This document shows, in pieces, positions 36,801-49,400 of a stretch of DNA of 64,000 nt. The number at the start of each line of letters is the position of its first letter. Position 1 is the stretch's first letter. The stretch is taken from NCBI RefSeq assembly GCF_001522545.3, contig NC_031770.1, positions 32,682,566 through 32,746,565 on the forward strand, in the 5' to 3' direction. The stretch comes from Parus major. Its lineage: Eukaryota; Chordata; Aves; Passeriformes; Paridae. Made by a program: the position numbers and the translations under genes. The notes beneath the pieces were generated by a model. That model was given only the letters and a program-made list of their open reading frames with translations. It was not told where the DNA came from and ran no database searches.

Positions 36801-37278
36801 CAAGAACATGGACTGAGCTAAGGACTGCTGATGTAACCTCTGTAGCTTGAATCACAGCAGTGTTTTGCTCCATCTGCATGGTATGATTTCTAATCTTAGG
36901 AACAAAACCAGTCATGCAGAAGTCCTGAAGACAAAGAAGAGCTGGATCAGCAGGGAATTGGTAAAATGGAGGGAAGAGCAGATGAGGATGAACAGAGAGT
37001 AGCAGTGCTAGAAGTTACAACAGTTCTGAGGGGCTGCTCTACCTGCACCCTCAGCTCTCATTATTTAACAGGTCTGGAAAACCCCACTGCTTTAATTTGA
37101 CATTCTGGATTATTTCTCTCTGAAATTCAGACAACTGCATGTCTGATGTTTAAACCTTTTATGTCTCAATGCCATCTGACTTCAAAGTAATTTCATCACT
37201 GAATTTACTCTTGCTTAATGTCTGGCTCTTAGAAAAGACACTACAGAGTATCTAGACAGACAACAGTTATTATCAGCC
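33898..37278. other. Intergenic, no gene recognised
   Basis: No exon was recognised. 35130-35700 is a long AT-rich block with many TAATT-type motifs and no transposon signature. A short imperfect tandem duplication of CTAAGGTAAGTG lies near 35518-35545. Poly-T occurs near 34883. Confidence 0.45.
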
Positions 37279-38131
37279 TGTTGTATACAACAGTGCTGAC
37301 ATCAAGATTATTCTGGCCTCAAAGGGTGCAAGGAGGATACTCGATCTTCTCAAGTGGCCCGGCTAGCTCAGTGATGAGGTTTCTCTTCACTCGAGTTTCG
37401 AGCCAGCATATGTTTGTGGGGTTCACTGATTTTCTTCAAGAATCCAAGTCTATAGAGCGAGTAAAGAAATCGGGGTGGGGACTCTCTCTCTGGTTTGCAT
37501 TCCACAGTTTATTTCTGTGAAGGGGAATCCAAAGGACGAAAGACCAAGGATTTGGGGTCTGGGGGGTCTCTTTTAACAGGGTTTCTCGGAGGGAGGGAAC
37601 ATCAGAGAAAGAACCAATTATTTTCTCAGTTAGTACATCTTACAAACTTTCTACAAATCAAGGTTACACACACCAAGATAAGAAATAACAGATAGCAACT
37701 TCTTCAAATGCCCACAAAGGTGTAGGAGTATTTTCCACAGAGGGGCAGAGGGGGAGAGAGGCGGGGAGCCTGGTTTCCTGACAGCACAGGGGGAAAAGAA
37801 AGGGGAGGCAAGGTAAGCATGCCCTCCCAGCTTCCATAGCTCAGAGGCATTCTGGGACAGGAAAAACAGAGTTACAAACTTCCGTGTTGGAAAGAAGGGT
37901 CTCTCTTCTCTCAACCCCGTGCTTTCCTGGGCTAAAGAAACTTCAAGCAGCTGGAAATGCCAGCAGGGTCCTCTCTTTACTCTATCCGGCCTCTCGCCGT
38001 GGGGCTGAGGAGAGAAACTTCAGTAACCATGGTCACTTGACGCCAGGTAAACAGGAGAAAGAGAAGCTGTTGGGGGGGGGGGAAATCACAACTAAAAGAT
38101 GGGAAAACATTTCAAGCTATCAACTACAACA
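37279..38131 (-). mobile_element. ERV LTR (~850 bp) with tRNA-Lys-like segment
   Basis: On the minus strand it starts TGTTGTAGTTGATAGCTTGA and ends TTGTATACAACA, so the termini form a 7-bp inverted repeat (TGTTGTA/TACAACA). A polyadenylation signal in ACAGAAATAAACTGTGG lies at about 37503-37520. The body is purine/pyrimidine-skewed with a run of ten G near 38071, as in LTR U3 regions. No target duplication was found: the flanks are CAGCC and GGAGG. The left limit is therefore less certain than the right. No gag, pol or env sequence was seen, so a solo LTR is most likely. Confidence 0.65.
37357..37420 (+). repeat. tRNA-Lys-like remnant inside the LTR
   Basis: The plus strand reads GCCCGGCTAGCTCAGT (37357-37372), identical to the first 16 bases of vertebrate tRNA-Lys as I recall it. 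About 22 bases later comes GTTTCGAGCC, matching the T-arm/B-box. The anticodon arm is shortened and the acceptor 3' strand is degraded, so it cannot fold as a working tRNA. It is antisense to the LTR that contains it. Confidence 0.6.
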
Positions 38132-41100
38132 GGAGGTGAGGGATTTTGAAACAGAGCTGAAAGAATGAAGGTGAAAGTCACATAAAGCTTTCCTCTCTCT
38201 CTGACTTTGATCCTCTGTATTTACATCCAGCTGAAATGTTGCAACTTGATGCTAGGCTTGGCAAAACAATAAGAGCAAGAAGAAGCTAGCAATATGCCCA
38301 ATCAAAGAGACTTCCCCTCTGAACTTGTAGAGCAGAGGGGAAGGCAACTGGCACCAGGGTAATGTTTCCTTGTAACATAATGCCATCTTCTGGGCCTTGC
38401 TCTGGCAGAGAAGGCAGTGGAAATGAACTTGGGATACAAGTCCAACAGAGCTAGGAAACACACGCTGCCTAACAGCCATGTCAGCACAGACTAAATGAGA
38501 TTACATTTGCAGTTAGCTACTATATATGGTGTAATAGATGCAGGTTTCAGAGATTTTTCATTCCTTACTGCCTCACACATTGCCACAGAGTATGACAGTG
38601 TATATACATCCTGTATTACGTTCAGACTGCCTATTACTGCTGTAAGCTTTTCCCTCTGGGGTGAAAACCAAAGATGTGGTATCATTAAAGAGCAATTGAG
38701 AATTTCTGGGTTCACTGCTGTGTCACTTGTGAGTCCAGGGCATATGAAACAGCGCATTTGTCATTCTTGTGTCATTTCTGCAGTGGAGAGACAGTGATAG
38801 GATAGACTTGTCCATGAAATTGATGTTCTGACTAGCAAGTGGGATTTTCCTCTCACTTCAATTCTCAAAGGTACAATCCTGGAGGCATGTTTGTTTGTGA
38901 TATGCATTTGCTGGTTGAGTGGAGATCACTTATATGATTAGAAGTGCAAGATGCTAGTGCCAGATTTGTCTGAGTTCAAATCTTATCCTAACACACAACT
39001 GCCATGTAACATGAGCACGGATGAGGAACTGGGAACTTTTCCAAGCTGTTCATGTGAGAGGTTTCTTCATATATATTTTGTTTGATGACAACACACTTGG
39101 AAGAAATTCCCCTGAGTACAGATGTTGTATATTTCTACTTTTCATTATTCTTTTTTTTTTACTGAGGAGACATGATTTTAGGCAACCTGTTTCCTCAGCT
39201 GCCTGCATCTGTTAGGGAGGAATAGCTTAGCCATTACTGCACAGCTACAAACATCTAAAAGTAGGTACTCTTCCTCCTCAGAGGTCTGATCTAGAAAGGA
39301 TTCTCAGATCCTCAGGGCCATGTGCACTCAGCTTCCCATGGAACAGCTCTTCTGCTGCTCCTGTTAACTGCTGGGAGGGTAATGATGCCTCTTCCCTCAC
39401 ACTGTAATTCAGGACCCTGATTTCAGAGCATAAGCAGCAGAGATCTGGCTCTCATTCTTGCCCTTGCCTTCAAGGATTTAAATCACAGCTTCTGCGTCTC
39501 AGCTGTAGCAGGACTTCTGAGCTGATAAATGATAAATCAGCTTTCTGTTCATTATTTGCCAAGAAGGTAAGAGAGGCAATCCCCAGTAGTACACAGAGTT
39601 GACTTGCTATGAAAGCATTACAGTGCAGTGTTTGCCCACCTTCAGCAGAAGCTTCCCGTGGCCATGGGACATGTAAGCGATTATAACTTGCATGCCATAC
39701 ATGTTTTAAGGGCTCTCCCTCCAGAGGTTTCAGCCATGGTGATTATATTGGATCTGAAATGGCACACAACATGCTTCCTTGGTACTACTGTGCCTGGCTG
39801 GAAATTCTCAATGTCATCTTTTGAGGATTTTAATGTTATGTATTTCTACCTTCTTAGTAACAGACGTACCTGATACCGGTCACTAAGAGATAGTTTACAA
39901 AAAAAAAAAAAAAAAGCTTTGATTGTAGTTCAGGTCTGATATGCAAATTGCTCAGATACAGGGTAGGTAGCTTTCCTTACCTGCAGTATCTATGACTTTT
40001 GGCACTTATTTCCTGAAGTTAACTGTTGAACAGCAGCTGTCCCACTGTATGAATGCTAAAAAAAAGTACAACAGCTCAGTATTTCTCTGTCCTGACAGGC
40101 CCATTTTAGAGGCCCTCACTTAGCAGCTTCTCTGATTCATGGCACATGGAACTAATTTCTGTGACTATTAAGGGTCATTTGCAGAGAGTTACACATAAGA
40201 CAGCACATGTTTGAAGTGAACACTCTCTGAGAGCTAATTTTTCTGCTGGCTATGGTTTGTGTCACAGCAGCACTGTGACCATCTGTGGGTCTTCCTGCAT
40301 CTGTGTGAACAGAAGCACTGTATAAAACCAGAAAAGGTTAAGTGAAAAGATTTACTGACAAGGGAAATCTCTTAAATCTCGTAAACAGCTTTCTTCCTTT
40401 TAATGTGTTAACTCCAACCCAAAATCACGTGATGGTAGGAGCCTTTGTTTTGCGTCTTGTAGGACATGTGTACATTCCAGATAGAAAAGCCATTTCAGAT
40501 GCTTGAGGAGGATGAAATATGAGGCTGCTCAGTCAGTTTGAGTGATTTTGTTCTGAAATATAAAAATGGCATGATCTGAAGTTTTTTCTGAAAATTCCCT
40601 AACACTTAGCTGTTTTCAAGACAGGACAAAACATATACATGAAAGAAAAACTTTCAGGGCTTCTGGGGTTCCCTCCCTGGATAGCAAAGAGGGCATCTAG
40701 CTTTGTGCACAGGGTAGAGCTGTCACTGAGACCCTTATCCTCTAACTGTCCCCAGAGAGCTGCAGTGAATGCACAGAAAGGTTGCACCTACTTAATAGCA
40801 ATGTGTGAGGATCCGTCATTTTTGCAGTCTCGTTCTTTGATTTGAGGCATGCTCTGTGCAGGCTGAACTTCACCTAGAGGCAAGGCACTCTGTGCATTTA
40901 AATGATAAGCAAAACAAGTAAACACAGAAATAAGAAGGTGATTAGCATCATTAAAGGGATTTGCAAACTCGGTTTGAACTTTCTGCAATCACTTAATGAA
41001 ACAAATTCACTACAGTTTCTGTTAAATCTTTTAGATTGACTCAATCAAGACTGAGGGGTGTGAATAAGCAGAGATTAGTTTGGTCACTGTTGTGGTGAAA

Positions 41101-44100
41101 AAAACGGGTAGTGAGTGCTGACCTGGCACATGTGAATTAAAGGGACTTGTAATCCTACAAAGGAGAAGAATGTCCTAGATAACCTACTGAATTGCCTTCC
41201 AGACTTAGTTTGATGTTATCCCCTGTGGCTTCAGGTCTGCACAGGCCACAGGTTTTTAAGGTCAAATGACATATGGTGTCAGCTTGGCCAGCAAAGGATT
41301 TTTTCCCTTCAGTGTTTTTCCTGTGCTTTGTTCATGTTTGTTAAATTCCTCCAGAGCCTCCTGCTTGTTGTAATAGACCTCACCCATGCCAGCTTTTCAT
41401 TACATTCTTTTCAATAGACTAGTTTGTTGCCCAGAGCAATAGCCTGAGCAAGTCTGGAGACTGAAAAGATCTAAAATTAAAACCCTGCAGAGAAACTCTT
41501 TGTTCCTTCTCAGAGAAATGAAATATGAGTATATCTTTGCCAGAAACTAAGGAACCTATCCCACAAAGAAATGACAGTGCTCTGTCCCTCTCCAAGAGGA
41601 CCCAAGAGGACAGGATGCAGCTTCAGACTGTGAGAACCAGGAATGAAAAGCAAAGTGACTGTGTCCTGCTCTCTGTTCTCTCGCTGGCACTGAAGGGAGC
41701 GCAGGAGCTGTGTGACAAGCAGAAAGCACTGCTGCTGTTTGGGAGATCAGCTTTACTTAGGTTTCTCCTTTCTTTACATTTCAGATACCAAGCTTTCTCA
41801 CAGCATGGATTTCTTTGTTACAATGATATGTACCCAGGCCAGTGGACTGCACAAGCTGCTCTTCTGCACAGCAAATAACTGTGCTGTGAGAATCATTCAT
41901 TTTCTGCCATGAAGGCCATTTTTCAGCAGCTTGGCAGAAGGAAAGGGCCTGCAGAAGAGTGGGATCAGCCTATTTTTTCATTTGGCTTTAGAAGTATTTC
42001 TCAGAATACCTGCAATTTTTGACAGAAAACTCACCTGCCCCCCTTTCAGCACCCACACATAATGGGATGCCACCACGGGCTTTGACTTCTTGTGCATGGC
42101 CCCTCTTCTAAAGATGCATTTGGGTTTTAAATGCACTTGAAGTCAAATGAAATGGTAACACTCTTTCAGGGAGACACACAAAGGCTCAGGAGAATGATGC
42201 CACATGAACTGATTCCCAGACTTTTTTTATTTGTAGGCACATTCTGCCTGGTACCCTTATGTGGCAACTGTGATCAGAAAACATCTTGAGTCAGACCACA
42301 CCTTTGTTTCTTTATTGCTACTTCTCTTTGTCTCAGGACAGTTTTAAGAAGTTGAGGAACAGCAGAGTTCATTTTGATGCTGGTCCTAGCCCTTAAGGCA
42401 GGCCTGTGGAGGCAGTTGAGATGTGAGCTGAAAAGTACTGTACAGCTCTGACAAATAGATGTTTTTCTTTGCTTAAGCTTGGACCTTGTGTAAAGCAAAG
42501 CAATATTAAAACATGTGGTGGCAGCTTAGTTGTGACATAATCCTTCTCAAATTGGCAGGTTCCTTTTTGTCAAACTCCCCATAGTTTTCCATTGTTGTTT
42601 TTTAAGGGAGGGGAAGCATTGGAGCAGGATAATGTGTGTTTGGAAACTAAAAGTGTCTTTGCAGATCTTGTAGGATTTGAATTGAAGCTCTGGTGAGAAA
42701 TGAGGTAGTTCTCTGCCCCAGAGCCAAGAAAAAGACCTGTTAAGAACTTAATGGTACATGAGGTCATTTATACTTCATAGATTTATTATCTATGCACTTT
42801 TTCTGTTCATCACCTGTGATGCTGTAGGTACAAAGCAATTCTGTAATTATCTGTAGGTTTGCTTATCTGGGAACACCAGCAAATTTGAGGAAAAGAGGTT
42901 TGCTACCTATGCATAAGTCTAGAACACCTAGCAGAAAATTGATAGCCTATACTATGGCAAGTTGAGGAGAGATTGAAATGACATTAAACACTTTATCTAG
43001 TTCCAGGGCAAAGAAAAGTGCATTTGTGCCATCTGGGAGCACTGAATACTTTAGAGAGCTGCTTGTATCAGCCATGACATCTTGGGAATTCTTTACATGC
43101 ACTGCTGCTACAACAGAAGTTTATTTTTCTGATGATACCATTTTATACTTCCCCTTTCACAGGGTACAAGCATTTCTTTTTGTTATTTGAAAGAAGAAAC
43201 AGTTTCTTGAAGTATTCTTGAGAGAGACTAAATAAGCAGTAAAAGCCTGCTCTCTGTTTCCCTCTGTCTAATTACAGTCAACTTTAATGACTGGTAGACT
43301 GAAATGTAGTAATTTTTTGTCTGGGATCTGATCTCATGCTTTTTATGGCCTCCTGTAGTCCGAACTGGCCCAGATAAATAAATTAAAGGATGTGCTGTGA
43401 ATTTATTCAGACTTTTGTCACTGAGTACTCTTTGGATGGCAGACCAACATACAAATTCCTGATATGACCTGTTGCTCCTTTGAGCTATGACAGAACAGAT
43501 CTTTGGTAATCTCTCAAGTGTTACTCTTAAGAGCAAAGAATTTCGAATCCAGCAGGATGATGTACAGTCTCACCGGGGCTTGCAGTTACTGTGCGCATTG
43601 TTTAGATCATTGGGCAATGGGGACTTGAGTTTGATCAACAGGTGCTCCAAAGATCTTTGGCTTGAACTCAGAGCTGGGCTAAAATGTTGAAGCAGTTTCT
43701 TTTGTTATAAATTTCTATCTATGACATCAGACAGGCCTAATTATGGCCACATTGCCACATTGCCTGTAAAATCAGGAAGCCTGTATGCAGTCTCGAGGAA
43801 AAAAAATCACTAATTGAGATAAAGAGAGGAATATTATGCAGAATACATAAATTGTTTCAAATTGTTACAAGACATCTTCGCTGCAGGAGAATGAGGTTCT
43901 GCCTCTGGAAGAGGCCATTACTGACTGCATTTTCTGGCCTCTGCCTCTAAGGAAATGTGTCTGCTGGGGCTCTGAGCATTTAACACCACAAACTGGTCTA
44001 ATGGCTACTGGCCAGGCTGCAAACAGATCCCCTGGATCCCTTTGGCATCACCTGGGGACTCCTAAGCACCTATCCAAAACTGAACTGTGGTACATGACTC

Positions 44101-46954
44101 TGGCAAGTGAAACCTTTCTGGTCCTTGCAGAGATTTTCCTTTGTTGCTTGTAACCTTGTATGGGTCCTGTGGGAATGCTAACTTATGTCAGTCAGGATGA
44201 ATCTGTACACTTCCTTCTTCGAGTCCTGGCTATGTTACAGAATCTGCTTTATTCTAAAGGAGACGTTTGTCTACAATAGGTGTAGAGTATCAGGTAAGCA
44301 GAAGACAAAGAGGGATCACTTGGGTAGTAGCTTAAATTAATGCTTCTCACTTCCAGGTTGGAGCTCCTGATTCTCTCATTAATTTCTTTGCCATTAATAT
44401 AATTCATGTTCTATTCCTGTACACATTCCAGAAGCCATAATGATAGTAAACCCCTCTCCCGCTTTATTAACCTAATGAAATGCAAAACAAGCTAACAAAA
44501 CTTGGTGGAATTGCAAATAAGCCGTTTCATAGGATATATGAATAAAACTTGTGACAACTGAATTTTCTGTTTTGTCCTTATAGAAATGGCAATGGGACAA
44601 GTTCCAGTTTGTTCGAACTTCTAGTCCTGTCATTTATTATTAATGTGATGTGTCTGGCCACAGTGCGCCAAAGGCAGCAATGTGAATTCCTGGCAATGCA
44701 GACTTTAATTACTAAAGTTCATAATCTTACAATTTTGTTCCTTGTTGTTTTATTTTTAGATTATGCTAATGTATTTTTTACCTAAGGTTCACAGGAAAAA
44801 CAGATAATTTGAAAACATTTTCCGGTAAATCATATTATTTAGCAGCTGTTCTGAACTTTCATTTGCCTACTTAAAGGTACATAAGCCAAAATCTTCAAAG
44901 TGTTCCATCCTTATCAAAATTTTAAGTCTCTACTTTAACTTTTGTTGTATTGCACATAAGGTTACACTCAGAGTAGTTTTCTATTGTTGCCTATTTCTTA
45001 CTTGTCTCATTCTACAGAATATAGTTAAAGAGCTTTCAGACTTGGAGAAGGCTTAGGACTCCAAGCGTGTTGGGACTGAAACCTCATGGCAGAGTGAATG
45101 CGTAGAAGTGTTTTTCAACTTTTTCCTCAGATTTTGTTTTATTTTTCCAGTTTCCTGTTTGTTATCCTTCCATCCCCTTTGTACCAATGGTGCAGTGTAG
45201 AATTCAGCTTATTTTCTTGGATTACTCATTCATTAGAGTGTAATATGTTTCTTGCCCTGCAAGCTCCAGGATCTTTACTTGTGTGAGTGACTTTTATCAA
45301 ACCTCCAGAAAGAAGGGTGCATGTCAAGTAGCTCCCTCTATCATACATATACCATAACCATTGTGGAGGCATTAATTCTGACAAGGCATTGTAACAGCAA
45401 AATATGTGAGGCCTTGAGATAAATTCCACCCTTCAGTGTGAAAACTGACTTTTGAAGTACAGTTAATTTAATAAAATTTAATGTACACTTAGGTCAGAGT
45501 ATAGATCAGTGATGAGGTACAGACTTCGACTCTTCTGCGCCATTTTCTTGCAAGCACTGATGTACAGACCTAAAGAGGTCAGGCTGCAGCACTCTTATCT
45601 ATTTTGGGTGTCCCATGATATGGGTAAATCCACTGTATTGAGTTAGAACAACTTTTTTCTTCAGGTCAGGTGATTGAAAACATGGTATTTTTGAAAGATT
45701 CTGCTGAGAGTTTGATACTTGAAGCTGGGGAGCAAGCTTTCCAGGATGGTAGTCACAGCTTGGGATGCTATTTTCATTGCTTATATGCTGGGTTTTTCTT
45801 CATTAAGCTGATGTCACAGCCTTACCAGTCTCTGTTTTCTCTGCTTGTAGATCAGAAGATTTTTTAATTTTTTTTTTTTTTTTTAATTGAAGGGGTTCAG
45901 GAGAGTATTCTTGGACTGAAAATCACTGGATGTAGACTTCCCTGCTTTGGTTGTCTGTAAAGTATTTGCTGCAGTTCTGATATAACTACAGTCCATTTTG
46001 AAAGGGCCATCCCTGAGGTTTTCAGTATTTGCAACTCTCTAAATTCTGTATCAATATGAACAGAAATAAATATGTTGATCCTTTGGTTCTTCCTGAGATT
46101 ATCCCATTGATGTAAATGGCACCTTTCATTAGAAACAGGTTTGTATGGCCAGGTCCTTAACTTTTAATCTTGACCCTGCAGATACTCTTGAACTGTACTG
46201 TTATGATAGCTGTACATGAGTTGAGATGCTTAAAGCATTAATAAGCCTTTAAAACAGAGCTCACTGAGCTGGTTCTGCTATAGAAGGCACAACCTTTCTG
46301 GGAGCTTGGAGATGTGTTGGCATGCTGAACATAGTCTTTTGGAGTACTATGTTACTGCAGCAGTAAAATCTACCTAAGGGCTTACTGCCATATTGGTTCA
46401 TTAGTGGCTATATCCATAAAAAGGACACAGGGTAGGGATTAGAACATGACTCTTTGGTAACAAGCAATGATTTGTGCTATTATCTTTGTGTTATCTAGCA
46501 TCATGAATGAGTTTTAAACTGCAGGCTGCAGAAGGCTGTGCAAGGCTTGAAGAAACATCTCTTTTCTGTCTCAAAATAGGACTTGGTTCAGAGGAAAAAA
46601 ACAGAGACGCGGGAGTCTGAAAAGTGGATCATTGCTGCTCAATGATTGCTCTGCCCTCTGATTTCAGACTCCCCGTGCATTATTTTGATGGCACTGTTGC
46701 ACCGTTGGTTGTGGGGCTGCAGGAATGAAGTGATTTGGAAGATATCTTGCAGTGAGCCAAACACCTGTTCTGAAAATTTTTCTTTTGTCTATAATACAGT
46801 TCCAAAACCTGGGTTACATGTAGCAGAATTCCTTAGTTGAGCTGGAGTTTTGTGCTGGGACAATAAGTTTAGGCTGTTCAGGAGTTATTTAAGCAGGGAC
46901 AGTCTGTCTCAGGACACGATTAGTGTTTTATGCACTTCAGCTACTTTAAAGAGC
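38132..46954. other. Intergenic, no gene recognised
   Basis: About 8.8 kb without a supported exon. A weak MIR-like block lies near 38961-39010. An A-run of about 18 lies at 39899-39916, and poly-T near 45861-45885. 44300-44900 is AT-rich with several TAATTA-like and octamer-like motifs and no repeat signature. The frame at 41525-41878 (plus) has no recognisable domain. Confidence 0.45.
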
Positions 46955-46959
46955 ATGCT

Positions 46960-47545
46960 TGTGCTGGTTGTGGCTGGGGTAGGATTCATTTTCTTCCGAG
47001 GAACTATGTTTTGGATTTGTGCTGAACACTGGGCTGATAACACAGAGGTGTTTTTGCTGTTGTTGAGCAAGGCCTGCATAGACCTGAGGCATCTGCTCTC
47101 TGTACTGCCATGGCTGACAAGGAATTTGGGTGTGCATGGGATGTTGGGATGAGACACAGCTGGGACTGGTGACCCTAACTGACCAAAGGGATATTCCAGC
47201 CCATATGTCATTCTCCTCAGGATATGAACTGGGGGGAAGGAGGAGAAAAGCAGGGGGATGTTTGCAGTAAACATAGTTGTCTTCCCAAAGACAAATACAG
47301 GGCACCTGTGATGCGGCTCTGCTCTCCTGGGGATGACTGAACACCTGCCTACCCATGGGAAGTGGTGGACTAATTCCTTGTATGGCTTTGCCTGTTTGCA
47401 TAGTTTTTGCTTTCCCTATTAAACTCAACCTCAATCCACGAGTTCTCCAACTTTTACCCTTCCAATTCTCTTCCTGGCCCCTCTAGTGAGGGGTGAGTGA
47501 GCAGCTGTGTGGGACCTGGCTCCTGGCTGAGGTTAAACCATGGCA
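46960..47545 (+). mobile_element. ERVL-type solo LTR, older copy
   Basis: Same family as the LTR at 22192. It starts TGTGCTGGTTGTGGCTGGGG, includes GACCAAAGGGATATTCCA, CCTGCCTACCCATGGGAAGT and CCCTATTAAACTC, and ends GGTTAAACCATGGCA. It is longer than the other copy because it keeps the 3' segment with AGTGAGCAGCTGTGTGGGAC. The flanks are ATGCT (46955-46959) and GTGCT (47546-47550), a 5-bp target duplication with one substitution. There is no internal retroviral sequence. Confidence 0.9.
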
Positions 47546-47550
47546 GTGCT

Positions 47551-47997
47551 TTTAAGAAATCTGTATGTGAAAGAAAATGGTTTTTCTACTTTTTATTTTG
47601 TTACTTGGCGCTAAAGGGGTTAGCAAAGTCCAAGAGCATAGCACAGCTGATTTGCTGTTGCTCTTACTGGGATACAGGTACTGTCACTTGCTGGGTTCTT
47701 TCAGTGCAGCTTTGCTTGAATACATGTGGCACTCTGTGAGAAATGGGTATTGGTACTCAAAAATTAGTCGCGGGTAATGGAGGGCTCCCTTTTTGTAGGA
47801 AACTGTAAAATTCTTGGAGATGTCAACATTTTTGGGATCAGTGCCCTACTTTAACTGATGAAATGTATGTTCTGCCTTGGAGGTGGATATCAAGTCTGAG
47901 AAGGATGTGTATCCTATGAAAAACATTATAGTATTGTAAGGAAGCATCATCTGCTTTACTTGAAAGGTGGCCTTTCTAGTGCACGCGATCCCAAATG
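47551..47997. other. Spacer between two LTR insertions
   Basis: About 450 bp of unique-looking sequence with no gene recognised. It ends in CCAAATG directly before the GAGAGG target copy of the next element. Confidence 0.5.
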
Positions 47998-48003
47998 GAG
48001 AGG

Positions 48004-48416
48004 TGTGGAGGCCCAGAGGCCTCTTACCAAAATGCCTCAAACCTGGAGGGCCAGAGGCAGAAGGAGAGAGAAGTTCCTCTAGAATAAAGTAAGAAAAGGC
48101 CTCCCTCCTGTTGGCCTTTTGCAGCCACAGGTGGTGTATTTTGTGTTTGGTGCCGCTGCACCACTTTCCCCTGTCCCTATTGGACATCAGTCCTCAGATC
48201 CACCCTTTTTGCCCCTCATTTAACCCTGCGCCCTTAGCCCAAACCTTGGGTCTTGTTCCTGCACCTCTTTGAAGCTATGTTCAATAAACCAGTTGTTGAA
48301 TTGTCAAACAAAAACCCATCCCTTTGTCTTAAATTGTCAGCATTTTCTACAGTATGCTCCGGGCTCAGAGAACGCTGCTCACTTTCTGGGATCTCCTTGC
48401 GGCACACGCTGTAACA
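48004..48416 (+). repeat. LTR of the ERVK-like provirus
   Basis: 413 bp bounded by TGTGGAGGCCCAG and GCACACGCTGTAACA. An AATAAA signal at about 48283 (CAATAAACCAGTTG) separates R from U5. It is followed directly by a primer-binding site, which fixes the orientation as plus. Confidence 0.82.
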
Positions 48417-48419
48417 AAG

Positions 48420-48437
48420 TGGTGCCCTGAACAGGAC
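48420..48437 (+). other. Retroviral primer-binding site, Lys-like
   Basis: TGGTGCCCTGAACAGGAC lies three bases after the LTR end. It resembles the PBS complementary to the 3' end of tRNA-Lys, with a few substitutions. Confidence 0.72.
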
Positions 48438-48744
48438 CTTCTTGGAGAGAGGACAGATCCCTGAGAGCGACTCCAATGATGAATCGGCTGATCCATCATT
48501 GCCGGATGTAAGACACCTTCGGGTAAGCTACCACCCAGAAGCAGGACCTGAGTTTTATCGGGTGCCACAGGGAGAGCTGGCACCCTCCCAGCGGCAGGAG
48601 GACTGGCTCTGCTGATGACGCCCACAAAACTGTTGCAGGACCTGCACCCAGATCCACCAGAGAGTTGGCGGTGAGCCACCCGAGATCCAGGCTCCTTTTG
48701 TTTAAATCTTGTGGGTGGGCAACTCCTTTTCATCAAGGGTAGCC

Positions 48745-49400
48745 ATGGGGAATGTGTTGTCCCAGGCTGAGAGGGAGGTATATGTGTAAGTTAGAGAAGT
48801 TCTGATCTTAGGGGGAAAACCGTTTTAGCAGAGTTTAAAATGTTTCGTTCATTGGCTGTTTAAGGAGTTTCCTAATGTTTCTAGTGACCCAGTTTATCAA
48901 ATGGCATTTTGGGACTCTGTTGGGGAGAGGCTTTATTTTTTGCAAATGGAAGGGGGTGTTAAGGGTTGCAAAGTTTTATCCCATTTTTTTATTTGATTTA
49001 TGAGGCTGTTTCCGTTTTCATAGTTCAGTTTTGCTTTCCCAGTTTGCACAGTTCTGCCTCCCCCCGTCCCTCCCAGTTCCTAATCCCACTACGCCTGAGA
49101 AGGGGATGGGAGATGGAGCACGCTTAGTGTACAGGTGACCTACCTGCCGTCTGTCATCTCCCCTCCGTCTCTGTCCCGTACACTGGCTGGTAGTGACCAT
49201 GCCGCCCTGGATTGTATCCCAACCCATGTTTGGTCTTCCGTCGGCCCCGTTCCCCCGCCCGATTCAGTGCAGGGTGGCGCCCATCCCGTGAGGGGAGCCG
49301 CCATTTTGACTCGCTCCCGCTGCCCCGGCCCCTCCACACCGCCCGCCCGAAGCCCCAGCGAGCGGGCGTCTCTCCCCTTTTCCCTCTGCCCCTCCAGGGT
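48745..49400 (+). pseudogene. gag fragment of the ERVK-like provirus (inactivated)
   Basis: An ATG at 48745 opens a matrix-like N-terminus beginning MGNVLSQAEREVYV, where Gly2 would be the myristoylation site. A TAA at 48787 stops it after 14 codons. Beyond this and further stops, recognisable gag-like coding sequence continues to about 48990. A proline-rich stretch without clear homology follows to the inverted U3 tip. Gag would normally assemble virions, but this copy is broken and 3'-truncated. Confidence 0.65.

Noticed and set aside
37357..37420. Functional tRNA-Lys gene
   Set aside because: The anticodon arm is shortened and the acceptor stem does not pair. Kept only as a remnant.
39899..39916. 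A-run as the tail of a processed pseudogene
   Set aside because: No cDNA-like sequence or target duplication was recognised upstream. The run alone is not evidence.
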